Positions 16,834-28,000 are shown, numbered from the stretch's first letter. The stretch is 34,720 bases of DNA from Bacteroidia bacterium (GCA_030431085.1 JAUIJW010000002.1:1-34720); one strand, 5' to 3'. Numbers and translations: made by a program. The notes: generated by a model not told the origin, from the letters alone.

Positions 16834-19800
16834 TTATTTTTTAACCACTTTAGTGGTGTATTTTTCACCTTCAATAATACACTCAACAATGTAAATACCA
16901 TTGTCTAATGTGCTTAAATCAATGCCTTCTGGCAAATCAGAATAAGTATTACTCATTACCATTTGACCGCCTAGTGCGTAAACATTTATTGATGTTGTGC
17001 CAGTCATTTCATTTGATAAGAAAAGATTTAAATAACCTTCGGTTGGATTAGGATAAACCCTAAATGGTTTCATCAACTTTTCTACAATTAATCCATCTGC
17101 ATTAAATGGTTCAGAAATACTAGAACATCCATTACTGTTAGTTACCTCTACTGTATACTCACCTTCCCAAATTGCTAAAATCGATTTGGTATTTGAGTTA
17201 GGTAATGGTCTATTATTTAAATACCATTGGTAAGATGTTCCTTCTAAGCTCGCTCCTAATTTTCTACTTTTATACACTTGAATTTCAGGGGTTTCATTGC
17301 CTATTATGTTTATACTTGTGTGTAATATTTTCCCCACACCATTTTTATAAACAGTTACATAATAATCACCACTTGCTGTTGCAGGATAGGTGGCATTGGT
17401 AGAACCATCAAACCATTCGTAGGCATCGTATTCGCCTGGATTTAAATCTACTACAGGCCCACAAACATCTCCGCTTGCTAACTTTGATTCAAAATTATCA
17501 AATTGAACATTAACAGATTCTGTTAGTTCACAACCATTGGCAAACATAACTGTTACATCGTAAGTGCCAGATTGGTTAACATATATACCATTGCTTGTTT
17601 CACCATTGCTCCAGGTATAAGAAGAGGCATTCAATTCATTATAAATAATGTTGGTCTCAGCGTCTAAATATAATGTCTGCCCTTGGTATCCATAAATGGT
17701 CGTATTATCAAATATTTTAAAATCTTCATTAAGTTTTTGATATACATAATTGTTAATGATATTGTTGTTGGTAATTTCATCACCTTCTAAGGTAGCCACT
17801 AAATTAAACACATGTGAGTCTTCCACATCAGACAAAGTAGGCTGTACCTTAAACGTATAGTCAATACTCTCGCCAATTGCTATATTTACATCAACCAATT
17901 CTGTAATTGCTTCTTGGGTATTGCTATACTCTAAATCTAAAGTAATGGCATCGGCTGCAATATCTACTTGGCCAGAATTAGTTAATCGGATAGTAACTTC
18001 ATCATTTACACCACAGATATCTCTAGGCGAAATTAATTCAATAGCCACATCGGTTAATGGGTCTGTAGTCATAGTAATATCATCTAGGGCCATATAAGAG
18101 TACCCACTTGCTTTAGCATGTCTAAAACGCAACATAATGTTACTGTTTTTATACGCACTTAAATTAACCACGGCTTTTTGCCAAGTTCTATCTCTATGAT
18201 CGCCTTGATTGGACACTCTCCATACTTCTTCCCACTCTCCATTTAAGGTTTTAATATCTAAGATAAGCGCATTTATAGTATTAGATTGTAGAGCATAATA
18301 AAATTCTAATCCCGCTACATTGTCTGGTAAACTAAAGAAGGAAGAATTTAATTCTCCGTAGTAATAATTGTTTTCTAACTGGTTGTACAACATTTGAGCA
18401 GATTCATCGCCGGTGTGATCTGTTTTTGGTAGCGATAAATATGGATTTTCATGTTGTACCACTACTTTCCAAGGATAATTGTTGGTTCCTTCATTAGAAA
18501 TCCATCCTTTTTGCCCAAATAAAGCGCCTTGCTCAAAATCAGAGAAATCTAGTGTGGTTAAGCTTGGAGCATCATTAACTACATTAATAGTAGCTACGAC
18601 TTTGTTATCATCTAAATTGATTTCTCCTTCCACATTTACTGTAATTTCAATATCATAGACACCTTCCTCTAATTCTGGCAAATCTTCTATGATGTAAATA
18701 ATGGATTCATTTTGTAAAACCGAAGCATTCTTTTCAACATCTACAGGGCTTCCAATTGGGTTGCCATTTTGTAATATTTGATAGTTGATTACTACCTGGT
18801 CTACAGCATTATAACCTATATTTTTTGCACCAATAAACAATTTGTGATCTGGTGTATGTGTATACATCATTTCTGGGACACTTAAGTTAGCCACTTTGAA
18901 ATCGATAGCCGACTTTTTAATTTCAATATTATCTACCGCAAATCCGTTGGCAAATAACCCGTTGTCATCATGTACAAAAGCAATTTGTACACATGATTGG
19001 CCAGCATAGTCACTTAAATCAACATCATATTCTTGCCAAGCACTTAAATAAGCAATATTATATATAGTTTTCCAAGTAATACCACCATCAGTACTCACTT
19101 TTACATAACCGTCAGAAAATTGAAATCTATCTCCATATCCATCAAATGAAAGGTAAGCTTCTGTATAATTACTTAAATCAAAAACTGGAGAAATTAACAT
19201 GTCATTAGAGGCATCACAGTTACATTTATCGTCATTACTAGCCATGAAATTGGTATGTTCAGCAATAAACCATCCAGGAGTACCTAAATCAGATCGAACA
19301 CCGTGCTTCCACCCATTAGATCCTTTATTTTCTTTAGTTCTCCATCCGGTATAACCATTCTCATCTTCAAAATCCATTAGGTATGGTAAAGAATTTATTA
19401 CTAGATCTTCTTTAGGCCATATATCTTCATAAAAGACAATTGCATTATTCTCTGGTTTAATTTCTTTTGCAGTATCTTCTGGATAAACTGTTACAGAAAC
19501 TTGATGTTCACCAAAGCTAGAAAAATTTAAAGCGGTGGTAAAGTTATAAGACACGGTATCTTTAAACTTGGTAAAATTAATTGTACCCGTTTCTGCGAAT
19601 GCATACAATTCTTCACCTTCCATGTTTAAAATTTGCGTAGTGAAAGTAAGTGTTTCTTGATTTGTTGGGAAGTTATTTACAACATCTACCGTTAAGTTAG
19701 CTGATGTGAAATCTAACTCACATTCACCTGCATTAATATTGGCTGAGATAACTTCTAAATCATACGGAGCTTCATCAATATAAATATTGTCCACAAAAGC

Positions 19801-22800
19801 ACCGTAAAAATTATCTGGGTTTTCATTGGTTAATACTCTAAATCGAAGTTTAGCTTTTTTACCAGCAAGGTTGTTTAACCTTACTTTAATTGGGTCTTTA
19901 AAAGATTGACTGTTAACCCCTGTAAACCAAGGGCCTTGTGTTAAATCATTATAATGTGTATCCTCAGAATAATTTTCGCTGTCAATTTTCACCCAAGTGG
20001 TGCCATTGTCTTCTGAGTATTCAATAATTAAGCCGTCGTACCCTTTTTCGAAAGCCCAAATGGCATCAAACTCCATATAAGGTGAGGTAATGTTTGTAAA
20101 ATCTAATACAGGAGATTCTAAGGCAAAATCAGCATTGGTTGTTGATAAGATAGTTTTTCCATAAATAGCAGTACCCCACATATACTCAGATGGTAAGCCC
20201 CTAAATTTAATAGGGTTTTTGTAGTAAACCCAGTTTTGATCATTTTGTAGAGCTACAGAAGTCCAGGCTCCAGTAGTTCTTTCAAAATTTTCACTATACG
20301 GAAACTCTTGTATGCTACCACTAAAAGTTGCATTAATAATAGAATTATTACTTGGTACAGGATCTTCTTGATAAGAAACAAAAGCCTCAAAAGTATGCAG
20401 TCCTTGTGCCGATAAATCAATATTGTTATCGAACTCTACAGTTAATTCTGACTCACCCTTAAAATCTTCTGTTAAGGTAACTGATTTCCATATAGTATCT
20501 GTTTCGTGTAACGTATTAATATAGCCTACTTTAAAACTTGTGCCAGACGCAATATCAAGACACCCTAAGTTTTTGATTGTTGTAGATAGCTTATGATCTG
20601 TTGGCAAGCTATTACCGCTTGTAGTAGGTAAACTGATACTTTTTAGCGCCAAATCTAAATCTTTTTCGCCAGGAGGAACAATGAATCCAGTTAATACAGA
20701 TAGTCCACTTTTAGTGCTAAAATCTTCAATAGGATCAAAATCCAGTTTTATTTCTACATAATTGGTTATTCTTGCATTTACCAAGTAAGGTAAGTCATCT
20801 TGTACTTTTAGCGTACCACTTTCTCCAATAGGTATTTCATTGTCAAAAGTAGTTTCTCCATCATTGGAGTAAAGTTCAAAAAACCTACCTCTAGAGAGTA
20901 CCATTACTCTTATTTTGTAGTTAATTGTACTATTGGCCATAATATTTGCCGCTCCTGTATTTTTTACGGTAATATAAAATGGTTCTGTACCAGTTAGTGG
21001 CCCACAGTCTACCGTTGGTGCATCAAAAGAAACTAAAGATAATTGGTTGTCACTATATTGAGTACCAACTCCAACTGCGTACCAAGCATTGGTAATTTGA
21101 ATATACTCTTCAGAACCAAGCCCAAATAAATCTTCTGCAGCCATTAAACTCGCTTGGCGCATATGGGCAAAGTTTGAAGATGGTGTTAGGTATTCTGTTA
21201 AGGTTACATAAGCTAATTTTTCAGCTTTTTCTATTCCAATAGGAGATACATCATAATCATCATAATTGTCGTTTACACCATTACCACCTTCGCAAAGCAA
21301 ATAAAACCAGTAATTGGATACACCACTGTTTATGTGTACACCACCATTGTCATACCCTAAATTTGCTGGGTTAACCCAGTTTCTTCCTCCATAAGTATCA
21401 GGATGCCCTTCTACGTTTGGATCAGCCATATTACGCATAGAACCGTGATCGTACAGCTCATCGCCTAATTTCCAGATATCATCCTTGGTATCTTTACCTA
21501 CATAAAATTCAACAGCAACACCAAGCATATCACTAAAAGATTCATTTAAGGCTCCAGATTCACCTGCATATACTAAATTGGCAGAAAATTGTGTAACTGC
21601 ATGTGTTAATTCATGTGCAGTAATTCCTAAAGATACATAAGGAGCATTGTTTCCGTCACCAAATTGAGCCCAACCACCTGTCCAAGATGCATTGCTTACG
21701 TTTTCGCCCAAATGAGCTAAACCAATTACATTCAGCCCCTCATCATCTACACTATTTCTGTCAAATTTTTCAGTATAATAATCTATAGTTTTTTGCATAC
21801 CCCAGTGTATGTCTATGGCAGATTCATCACGTGATTCGTTATGTAAATCTGTCCAAATATTATCTTCATCAATGAAATCTGTAATTATCTCATCTGTTGG
21901 CCAATCGGCATGATTCATGTTTAATGTATAAATTGGCACATTATATTTACCTTGGGTATTTTGTAATCTATAGCCATCAGCAAATTGCTGTGTATTAAAA
22001 GTTACTTCACCTGCATATCTACTTTTTCCTTTACCAATAACATCTGTATCTCTTTGTAAATCGATTGTTAGAATAATATTTCCGGTATTGGCATCAACAT
22101 AAACAGTTTGGCTTACTTGTGGTGAGGTAGCATAAACATCAAATTTCCATGCCAAATGATATTTATTTAATTGCGTAGAGAAATTAGGCCCTACATATAC
22201 CAATTCTCCTTTAGGTTTCTTAGAAATATTTTTATGAACCAGAGACGATAGTTTTTTACTTTCCCACAAATATTCTTTGGCATTCACTTTATTTAGGGCC
22301 TGCTGTAAAGCATCTTCATTAGATAATTTATAATTGCTATTTAAATTAATATCACTACTAATGTACCCAAAAGCCTCAATTTTGTATTGATCTTCTCTAA
22401 CTTTATACATGGCACCTTCAACTGGAATGGAATTATGCATTTGTTGATAAGTCGCCACAGTGCGATTGTGTTTTAAGGAAGTAGATTTTAATTGCATATA
22501 ATCAGCTTTCTTTAAAGAAAAAGCCGATTTTTTAGCTTCAAATATATTTTTAGCATTCAAGTTTGCCGATTTGGCAAATGTTTTAACATCTACTCCTGTT
22601 GTATCCTGATAACTTGTATTAGATAAGGGTTGAACTAGAGTTTGTTCCGTATTAAGGCGATTTGAAATTTGCTGACTTTCTCCTTCTGATAATTTTTTAC
22701 TACCATTTGGGATAACTGGTTCTTGTAAATACGCATTAGTACTTGAACCTGTATTTAAAACCTTTTGATTAGCACTTTGATTTGCATACGGAGGGTTTTG

Positions 22801-22953
22801 TTTTTTAATCTGCTTTGTAGCAGGGTTTTCTACTGCAGTTTTAGCATTGCTATTTGGTCTTACCTGTAGAGGCGATTGTGCCATCCCTAAAGAACAGATA
22901 AATAACCCAAGTAGAAGTAGTAATGACTTCGATTTAGAGTAAACATGTTTCAT
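16834..22953 (-). CDS. Large M4 (thermolysin-like) metallopeptidase with FTP/PepSY-like propeptide, repeated ectodomains and T9SS type A sorting domain
   Basis: 'GITAHELTHAVTQ' (HExxH), 'GALNESFSDMLGVAVEFYVG', 'GGVHINSGVSNYWFYLL'; three choice-of-anchor/MAM-like blocks; C-terminal 'FRVYPNPTEGYLNLFLS...LDNGIYIVECIIEGEKYTTKVVKK'. Confidence 0.95.
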   Translation of the reverse strand: MKHVYSKSKSLLLLLGLFICSLGMAQSPLQVRPNSNAKTAVENPATKQIKKQNPPYANQSANQKVLNTGSSTNAYLQEPVIPNGSKKLSEGESQQISNRLNTEQTLVQPLSNTSYQDTTGVDVKTFAKSANLNAKNIFEAKKSAFSLKKADYMQLKSTSLKHNRTVATYQQMHNSIPVEGAMYKVREDQYKIEAFGYISSDINLNSNYKLSNEDALQQALNKVNAKEYLWESKKLSSLVHKNISKKPKGELVYVGPNFSTQLNKYHLAWKFDVYATSPQVSQTVYVDANTGNIILTIDLQRDTDVIGKGKSRYAGEVTFNTQQFADGYRLQNTQGKYNVPIYTLNMNHADWPTDEIITDFIDEDNIWTDLHNESRDESAIDIHWGMQKTIDYYTEKFDRNSVDDEGLNVIGLAHLGENVSNASWTGGWAQFGDGNNAPYVSLGITAHELTHAVTQFSANLVYAGESGALNESFSDMLGVAVEFYVGKDTKDDIWKLGDELYDHGSMRNMADPNVEGHPDTYGGRNWVNPANLGYDNGGVHINSGVSNYWFYLLCEGGNGVNDNYDDYDVSPIGIEKAEKLAYVTLTEYLTPSSNFAHMRQASLMAAEDLFGLGSEEYIQITNAWYAVGVGTQYSDNQLSLVSFDAPTVDCGPLTGTEPFYITVKNTGAANIMANSTINYKIRVMVLSRGRFFELYSNDGETTFDNEIPIGESGTLKVQDDLPYLVNARITNYVEIKLDFDPIEDFSTKSGLSVLTGFIVPPGEKDLDLALKSISLPTTSGNSLPTDHKLSTTIKNLGCLDIASGTSFKVGYINTLHETDTIWKSVTLTEDFKGESELTVEFDNNIDLSAQGLHTFEAFVSYQEDPVPSNNSIINATFSGSIQEFPYSENFERTTGAWTSVALQNDQNWVYYKNPIKFRGLPSEYMWGTAIYGKTILSTTNADFALESPVLDFTNITSPYMEFDAIWAFEKGYDGLIIEYSEDNGTTWVKIDSENYSEDTHYNDLTQGPWFTGVNSQSFKDPIKVRLNNLAGKKAKLRFRVLTNENPDNFYGAFVDNIYIDEAPYDLEVISANINAGECELDFTSANLTVDVVNNFPTNQETLTFTTQILNMEGEELYAFAETGTINFTKFKDTVSYNFTTALNFSSFGEHQVSVTVYPEDTAKEIKPENNAIVFYEDIWPKEDLVINSLPYLMDFEDENGYTGWRTKENKGSNGWKHGVRSDLGTPGWFIAEHTNFMASNDDKCNCDASNDMLISPVFDLSNYTEAYLSFDGYGDRFQFSDGYVKVSTDGGITWKTIYNIAYLSAWQEYDVDLSDYAGQSCVQIAFVHDDNGLFANGFAVDNIEIKKSAIDFKVANLSVPEMMYTHTPDHKLFIGAKNIGYNAVDQVVINYQILQNGNPIGSPVDVEKNASVLQNESIIYIIEDLPELEEGVYDIEITVNVEGEINLDDNKVVATINVVNDAPSLTTLDFSDFEQGALFGQKGWISNEGTNNYPWKVVVQHENPYLSLPKTDHTGDESAQMLYNQLENNYYYGELNSSFFSLPDNVAGLEFYYALQSNTINALILDIKTLNGEWEEVWRVSNQGDHRDRTWQKAVVNLSAYKNSNIMLRFRHAKASGYSYMALDDITMTTDPLTDVAIELISPRDICGVNDEVTIRLTNSGQVDIAADAITLDLEYSNTQEAITELVDVNIAIGESIDYTFKVQPTLSDVEDSHVFNLVATLEGDEITNNNIINNYVYQKLNEDFKIFDNTTIYGYQGQTLYLDAETNIIYNELNASSYTWSNGETSNGIYVNQSGTYDVTVMFANGCELTESVNVQFDNFESKLASGDVCGPVVDLNPGEYDAYEWFDGSTNATYPATASGDYYVTVYKNGVGKILHTSINIIGNETPEIQVYKSRKLGASLEGTSYQWYLNNRPLPNSNTKSILAIWEGEYTVEVTNSNGCSSISEPFNADGLIVEKLMKPFRVYPNPTEGYLNLFLSNEMTGTTSINVYALGGQMVMSNTYSDLPEGIDLSTLDNGIYIVECIIEGEKYTTKVVKK

Positions 22954-23007
22954 GTGTAAATTTGTTTTAAATTAATGTTTAAGTAAGGTTAATTGAAATT
23001 GTAATTT

Positions 23008-23151
23008 TTAAGATTTTGATTTTTGATTCTTTTTGAAATTTTGTGTATTTATTTTTTCAACTATTTTTATGAGGGCATTTTTTTTAGTTAGATTATCCTC
23101 TAATAATTCGTCTACATTAATAGCTGGTTCATTTTTTTTACCCTGTTTCAT
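23008..23151 (-). CDS. Possible 47-aa small protein upstream of the M4 protease gene
   Basis: Read manually on the minus strand: MKQGKKNEPAINVDELLEDNLTKKNALIKIVEKINTQNFKKNQKSKS*; below the ORF-track length cutoff; lies in an otherwise empty intergenic region. Confidence 0.4.
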   Translation of the reverse strand: MKQGKKNEPAINVDELLEDNLTKKNALIKIVEKINTQNFKKNQKSKS

Positions 23152-23322
23152 TGTTGTCTTTTATGAGAATGCGGGCTAAATTATGATGAAGTGATTATAG
23201 CATAAAATAATACAGCGCATTAAAAACACTATACCTCATTATTACCACCCTTTTTTTACCACTCACTATTTGTTAAAATACTGATTGTAAGATGATAAGT
23301 AAGATTGGTGCTAGTTACTTTT

Positions 23323-24930
23323 TTATGCAGAAAATGAGTTTAGGTAGGTAGAAAGGTTAATTTTTTCGTTCGTTAAATTGAGTTTTTTTCTCAATCTTGT
23401 ACGTGCATTTTCAACAGACTTAAACGATTGTCCAGTGATTTGAGCGATTTCCTTAGTGGTTAAATCAAGGTATAATAAAGCGCAAAGTCTTCTATCTTTT
23501 GGAGTTAAGCTTGGATGGTTTTTGCTCAGGTTATTATAGAATGATTGATGAACCTGTTCAAAACTAATTTCAAATTCTTTCCAAATATCAATATTTAGGT
23601 CTTTTTGAAGTTTCTTTAAAATATAGTCAATCGCCTGCTGAGTTTCTTTCTTAATCGCTTTAAGCTTGATTTGTTTTAACTCGATTAAAATGTTATTAAT
23701 AATATCTGTTCGATGAATTTCTGTCATCGCTTTTCCGATTAGTACTTTGTTTTTTTCTTCTAAATTTTGTTTAAGTTCTTGTTGTTTTCGTTTAAGCTTT
23801 TCTTGCTCGAGTTCGTTTTTAATATGCTTATTTCTATATTTTATCAATAAAATACTCAAACTTAAAACTCCTATGATTAAAAATAATCCGATTAAGTAAA
23901 GTTTAAATCGTTGTTTTTCTTCATTAAGCAGACGTATTTTATTTCTTGATTTATACGCTTGTTCTAATTTAATTCTCTCTAAATTCACAGCTTTTTCTTC
24001 TGTATTGAGACTATCTCGTATAGTGTTGTAGTTCTGATAATGCTTAACCGCTTCTTTGTAATTACCAACCGCGGAATAGGCATTAAAAAGGATATTTGAT
24101 AAATTTTGACTGATAAAGCTAATTGGTTTATGTTCGTTAAATTCTAAAGCTTTTTCTGCATGAAAAATAGCTTTATAATATTCCTTTTCTTTTAAGTTGT
24201 GCTGTGATATTGATTGGTGAATAAACGAATACAATGATTCGTTCATCGTACTATCCATAAGTTGTAGGGCATTATTGAAGTACTTGGCAGCTTGTAATGT
24301 ATCATTTTTTAGGCTATAGGTTCTGCCTAAATTCGTGGAAATATAAGCTTTAAGGGTGGCATTTTTTACGGTGTTTATATAGTTTTGAGCTTTTTTATAA
24401 TAAAAAAGAGAGGAGTCTAAGTTTTTCTTTAAATAGGCTGTACCGATATTGTTTAGCGCTTTGACTAACTCTACTGTATCTTTGTTTTGTTTTTGATAAC
24501 TGTAAACATGAAAAAAGTACTGAAGGGCCTTATCCTGATTATTACTTTGTCCATAAATAACAGCTAGATTGTTTTCAATTTTAGCAGCTTGCTCGAAATT
24601 ATTCCCACCTTTATAGATATCATATGCTTTATGATAATAATCTATGGCTACATCTAGAGCGTCTTTTGAAGCATAAATTTCGGCAGCAGTTTTATATACT
24701 ATCGCCTGTAAACTTTTTTGGTTTGTTTTTTTAACTTCAATTTCGGATAACTCTAAATATTTTAATGCTCTAGTCCAATCGGTATCTTTTAAAGACCAAG
24801 CAATTTCACTATATAATTCAATTTTTCTTTCGTTATTGTTTGTTAAATTTAAACTATCAATCAGTTCACTTGTAGGTGTTTGAGCAACCACTTTTAAAGT
24901 AATTAATAGTAATAAAATAACTTTTTTCAT
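23323..24930 (-). CDS. TPR-repeat protein with TM segment, coiled coil and C-terminal LuxR-type HTH
   Basis: Tandem TPR-like helices, TM 'LYLIGLFLIIGVLSLSILLI', C-terminal 'LTPKDRRLCALLYLDLTTKEIAQITGQSFKSVENARTRLRKKLNL'. Confidence 0.88.
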   Translation of the reverse strand: MKKVILLLLITLKVVAQTPTSELIDSLNLTNNNERKIELYSEIAWSLKDTDWTRALKYLELSEIEVKKTNQKSLQAIVYKTAAEIYASKDALDVAIDYYHKAYDIYKGGNNFEQAAKIENNLAVIYGQSNNQDKALQYFFHVYSYQKQNKDTVELVKALNNIGTAYLKKNLDSSLFYYKKAQNYINTVKNATLKAYISTNLGRTYSLKNDTLQAAKYFNNALQLMDSTMNESLYSFIHQSISQHNLKEKEYYKAIFHAEKALEFNEHKPISFISQNLSNILFNAYSAVGNYKEAVKHYQNYNTIRDSLNTEEKAVNLERIKLEQAYKSRNKIRLLNEEKQRFKLYLIGLFLIIGVLSLSILLIKYRNKHIKNELEQEKLKRKQQELKQNLEEKNKVLIGKAMTEIHRTDIINNILIELKQIKLKAIKKETQQAIDYILKKLQKDLNIDIWKEFEISFEQVHQSFYNNLSKNHPSLTPKDRRLCALLYLDLTTKEIAQITGQSFKSVENARTRLRKKLNLTNEKINLSTYLNSFSA

Positions 24931-24976
24931 TAAAGTAATTCTTAGTAGAAAATCAAATTTATATAAAAAAAGTAGT

Positions 24977-25045
24977 AATAATAGAATCTCAGGTGATATA
25001 AAACACTTAAATATTGCAGTTTATATTACCTGAGATTCTATTATT
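24977..25045 (-). terminator. Long inverted repeat (26-bp arms, one mismatch, 17-nt loop), probable secA terminator
   Basis: Arms 24977-25002 (AATAATAGAATCTCAGGTGATATAAA) and 25020-25045 (TTTATATTACCTGAGATTCTATTATT); on the minus strand it is followed by ACTACTTTTTTT. Confidence 0.75.
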
Positions 25046-25065
25046 TAATTACGATAAAATTTTAT

Positions 25066-28000
25066 TTAGTCCATTAGTACCCATTCTCCTTTTTCAATAA
25101 ATGGGATGGCCTGTTTATATTTTACAGTTTTACTTTCTCCGGTTGAAATGTTTTTGATTGTTACTTTTTCATTTCTACCTATTTTTCTTTCCGCTCTAAC
25201 TATCGTTTCAGTAACTTGAGGTTGCTGAGTTTGATTAGTACTAGTTTCTTGAGTTGGACTGCTAAATTCTTCTTTACTCAATTGAACTTTTTCTCTTTTT
25301 TGTTCTTTGGCTTGAGATACTTGCTGTGGATTTTGGCTAGGTAATTCACCTTTAAACAAGAATGACATAACCTCTTTATTAACCTTTTCTAACATTTGTT
25401 TGAATAACTCAAATGCCTCAAATTTGTAGATTAATAAAGGATCTTTTTGCTCATAAGAAGCATTTTGTACAGATTGTTTTAAATCATCCATCTTTCTTAA
25501 ATGATTTTTCCAAGTATCATCAATAATGGCTAAAGTGATATTCTTTTCAAAGTCTTTAATCAATTGTTTACCATTACTATCATAAGCCTCTTTTAGGTTG
25601 GTAACTACTTGTAAACTTTTTACCCCATCTGTAAATGGTACTACAATTCGTTCATAACGATCGCCTTGTTTTTCATAAACATCTTTAATAACAGGGAAGG
25701 CCGCTACTGCGTTATTTTCAATTTTATTTTGATAATGTTGGTAAACAGTTTCGTATAATTCGTCTATTAATACCCTTTCATCTTTAGATTTAAATTCTTC
25801 TTCAGAAAATGGAGAAGTTGTAGATGAGAAACGGATTAATTCAAACTCAAAATTAGAGAAATCATTATTAGGCTTGTTATTAATAACAATAGCTTCACAG
25901 GTATCGTAAATCATATTTACGATATCTACCTGAAGTCTTTCTCCGTAAAGGGCATGGCGCCTTCTTTTATAAATTACCTCTCTTTGGGCATTCATAATAT
26001 CATCATATTCAAGTAACCTTTTACGAATACCAAAATTGTTCTCTTCAACTTTTTTCTGGGCACGTTCAATTGATTTAGAAATCATCGAATGTTGAATGAC
26101 TTCACCTTCTTGAAGGCCCATTCTATCCATCATTTTTGCAATTCTTTCAGAGCCAAACAAACGCATTAAATTATCTTCTAAAGAAACATAAAATTGAGAA
26201 GACCCAGGGTCTCCCTGTCTACCAGCTCTACCGCGTAATTGTCGGTCAACACGTCTAGAATCATGACGTTCTGTACCAATAATCGCCAATCCGCCTGCTG
26301 CTTTTACTTCATCACTCAACTTAATGTCTGTACCACGACCAGCCATATTGGTTGCAATGGTTACCACTCCTGGGTTTCCTGCCAAAGCAACAATATCAGC
26401 TTCTTTCTTATGTAGTTTAGCATTTAATACATTATGTTCAATTTTTCTAATAGAGAGCATTTTGGACAATAATTCTGATATTTCTACAGAAGTAGTACCT
26501 ACTAATACGGGTCTTTTTTGATCAACGAGTTTACCAATTTCTTCAATAACAGCATTGTATTTTTCTCGTTTGGTTTTGAAAATTAAATCTTCTCGATCGT
26601 CTCTTATAAGTGGTCTGTTGGTTGGAATTTCAACGACATCTAATTTATAAATCTCCCAAAATTCACCTGATTCTGTAATAGCCGTACCGGTCATACCAGA
26701 TAGCTTGCGATACATTCTAAAATAATTTTGGAGAGTAATGGTAGCGAATGTTTGTGTAGCTGCTTCAATTTTTACATTCTCTTTTGCTTCGATAGCTTGA
26801 TGTAAACCATCTGAGTACCTACGGCCATCCATGACACGGCCAGTTTGTTCGTCTACAATTTTGACTTGACCATCAATTAATACATATTCTACATCTTTCT
26901 CGAATAAAGTATAAGCTTTTAATAGCTGATTTAAGGTGTGAATTCTTTCACTTTTAATACTAAACTCTCTATAAAGTTCTTCTTTGGCTTTGGCTTTATC
27001 TTCAGCAGAAATTTCTTGACTGTCAATTTTGCCAACTTCAACTCCCATGTCTGGTAGAACAAAGAAATGATCATCTTGGTTGTCTCCTGAAAGGTGAGTA
27101 ATCCCCTTATCTGTTAAGTCAATAGAGTTGTTTTTTTCATCAATAACAAAGTATAATGCTTCATCAATTTGAGGCATTTCTCTGTTATTGTCTTGCATGT
27201 AATGGTTTTCTGTTTTTTGCAATAGCTGTTTGATGCCTTCTTGACTCAAAAATTTAATGAGCGCTTTGTTTTTGGGTAAACCTCTATATACTCGGTATAA
27301 TAAAAAGGCGCCTTCTTTGGTATTACCTTCTTTAATTAATTTTTTCGCTTCTGATAAGATACCAGTAAGATATTTGTTTTGTATACGTACAATTTCATCA
27401 ACCTTTGGTTTAAGTTCATTAAACTCATGTCGATCACCTTGTGCAGTCGCTCCGGAAATAATTAAAGGGGTTCTAGCATCATCAATTAAAACAGAATCTA
27501 CCTCATCAACAATAGCATAATTGTGGGGTCTTTGCACTAAATCGTTTGGTGAATGAGACATATTGTCTCTTAAATAATCAAAACCAAATTCATTATTGGT
27601 ACCGTAAGTGATATCTGCTAAATATGCTTTTCTTCTTTCTTCGGAGTTTGGTTGATGATTGTCAATACAATCGATGGTTAGTCCATGAAATTCAAAAATT
27701 GGTCCCATCCATAAAGCATCTCTTTTAGCCAAATAATCATTAACAGTCACCACATGAACACCATTGCCAGTTAATGCGTTAAGGTAGATTGGGAGGGTTG
27801 CAACAAGTGTTTTACCTTCACCAGTCATCATTTCTGCAATTTTACCTTGATGTAATACAGAACCACCTATCAGCTGTACGTCGTAATGTACCATATCCCA
27901 AGTAATGGCTGCGCCAGCGGCATCCCAATTGTTTTTCCATATGGCTTTATCACCTTCTAGGGTAACATAATCTTTAGTGGATAATTCTCTATCAAAGGCA

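Noticed and set aside
17205-17402. 65-aa plus-strand ORF inside the M4 protease gene
   Set aside because: Antisense shadow; Tyr/His/Leu-rich translation typical of a random frame.
22954-23322. Possible ncRNA in the gap upstream of the M4 gene
   Set aside because: No convincing stem, promoter pair or terminator; only the small ORF is supportable.
26324-27520. Two plus-strand ORFs (65 and 87 aa) inside secA
   Set aside because: Antisense to conserved SecA motifs, so the open frames follow from SecA codon constraints.
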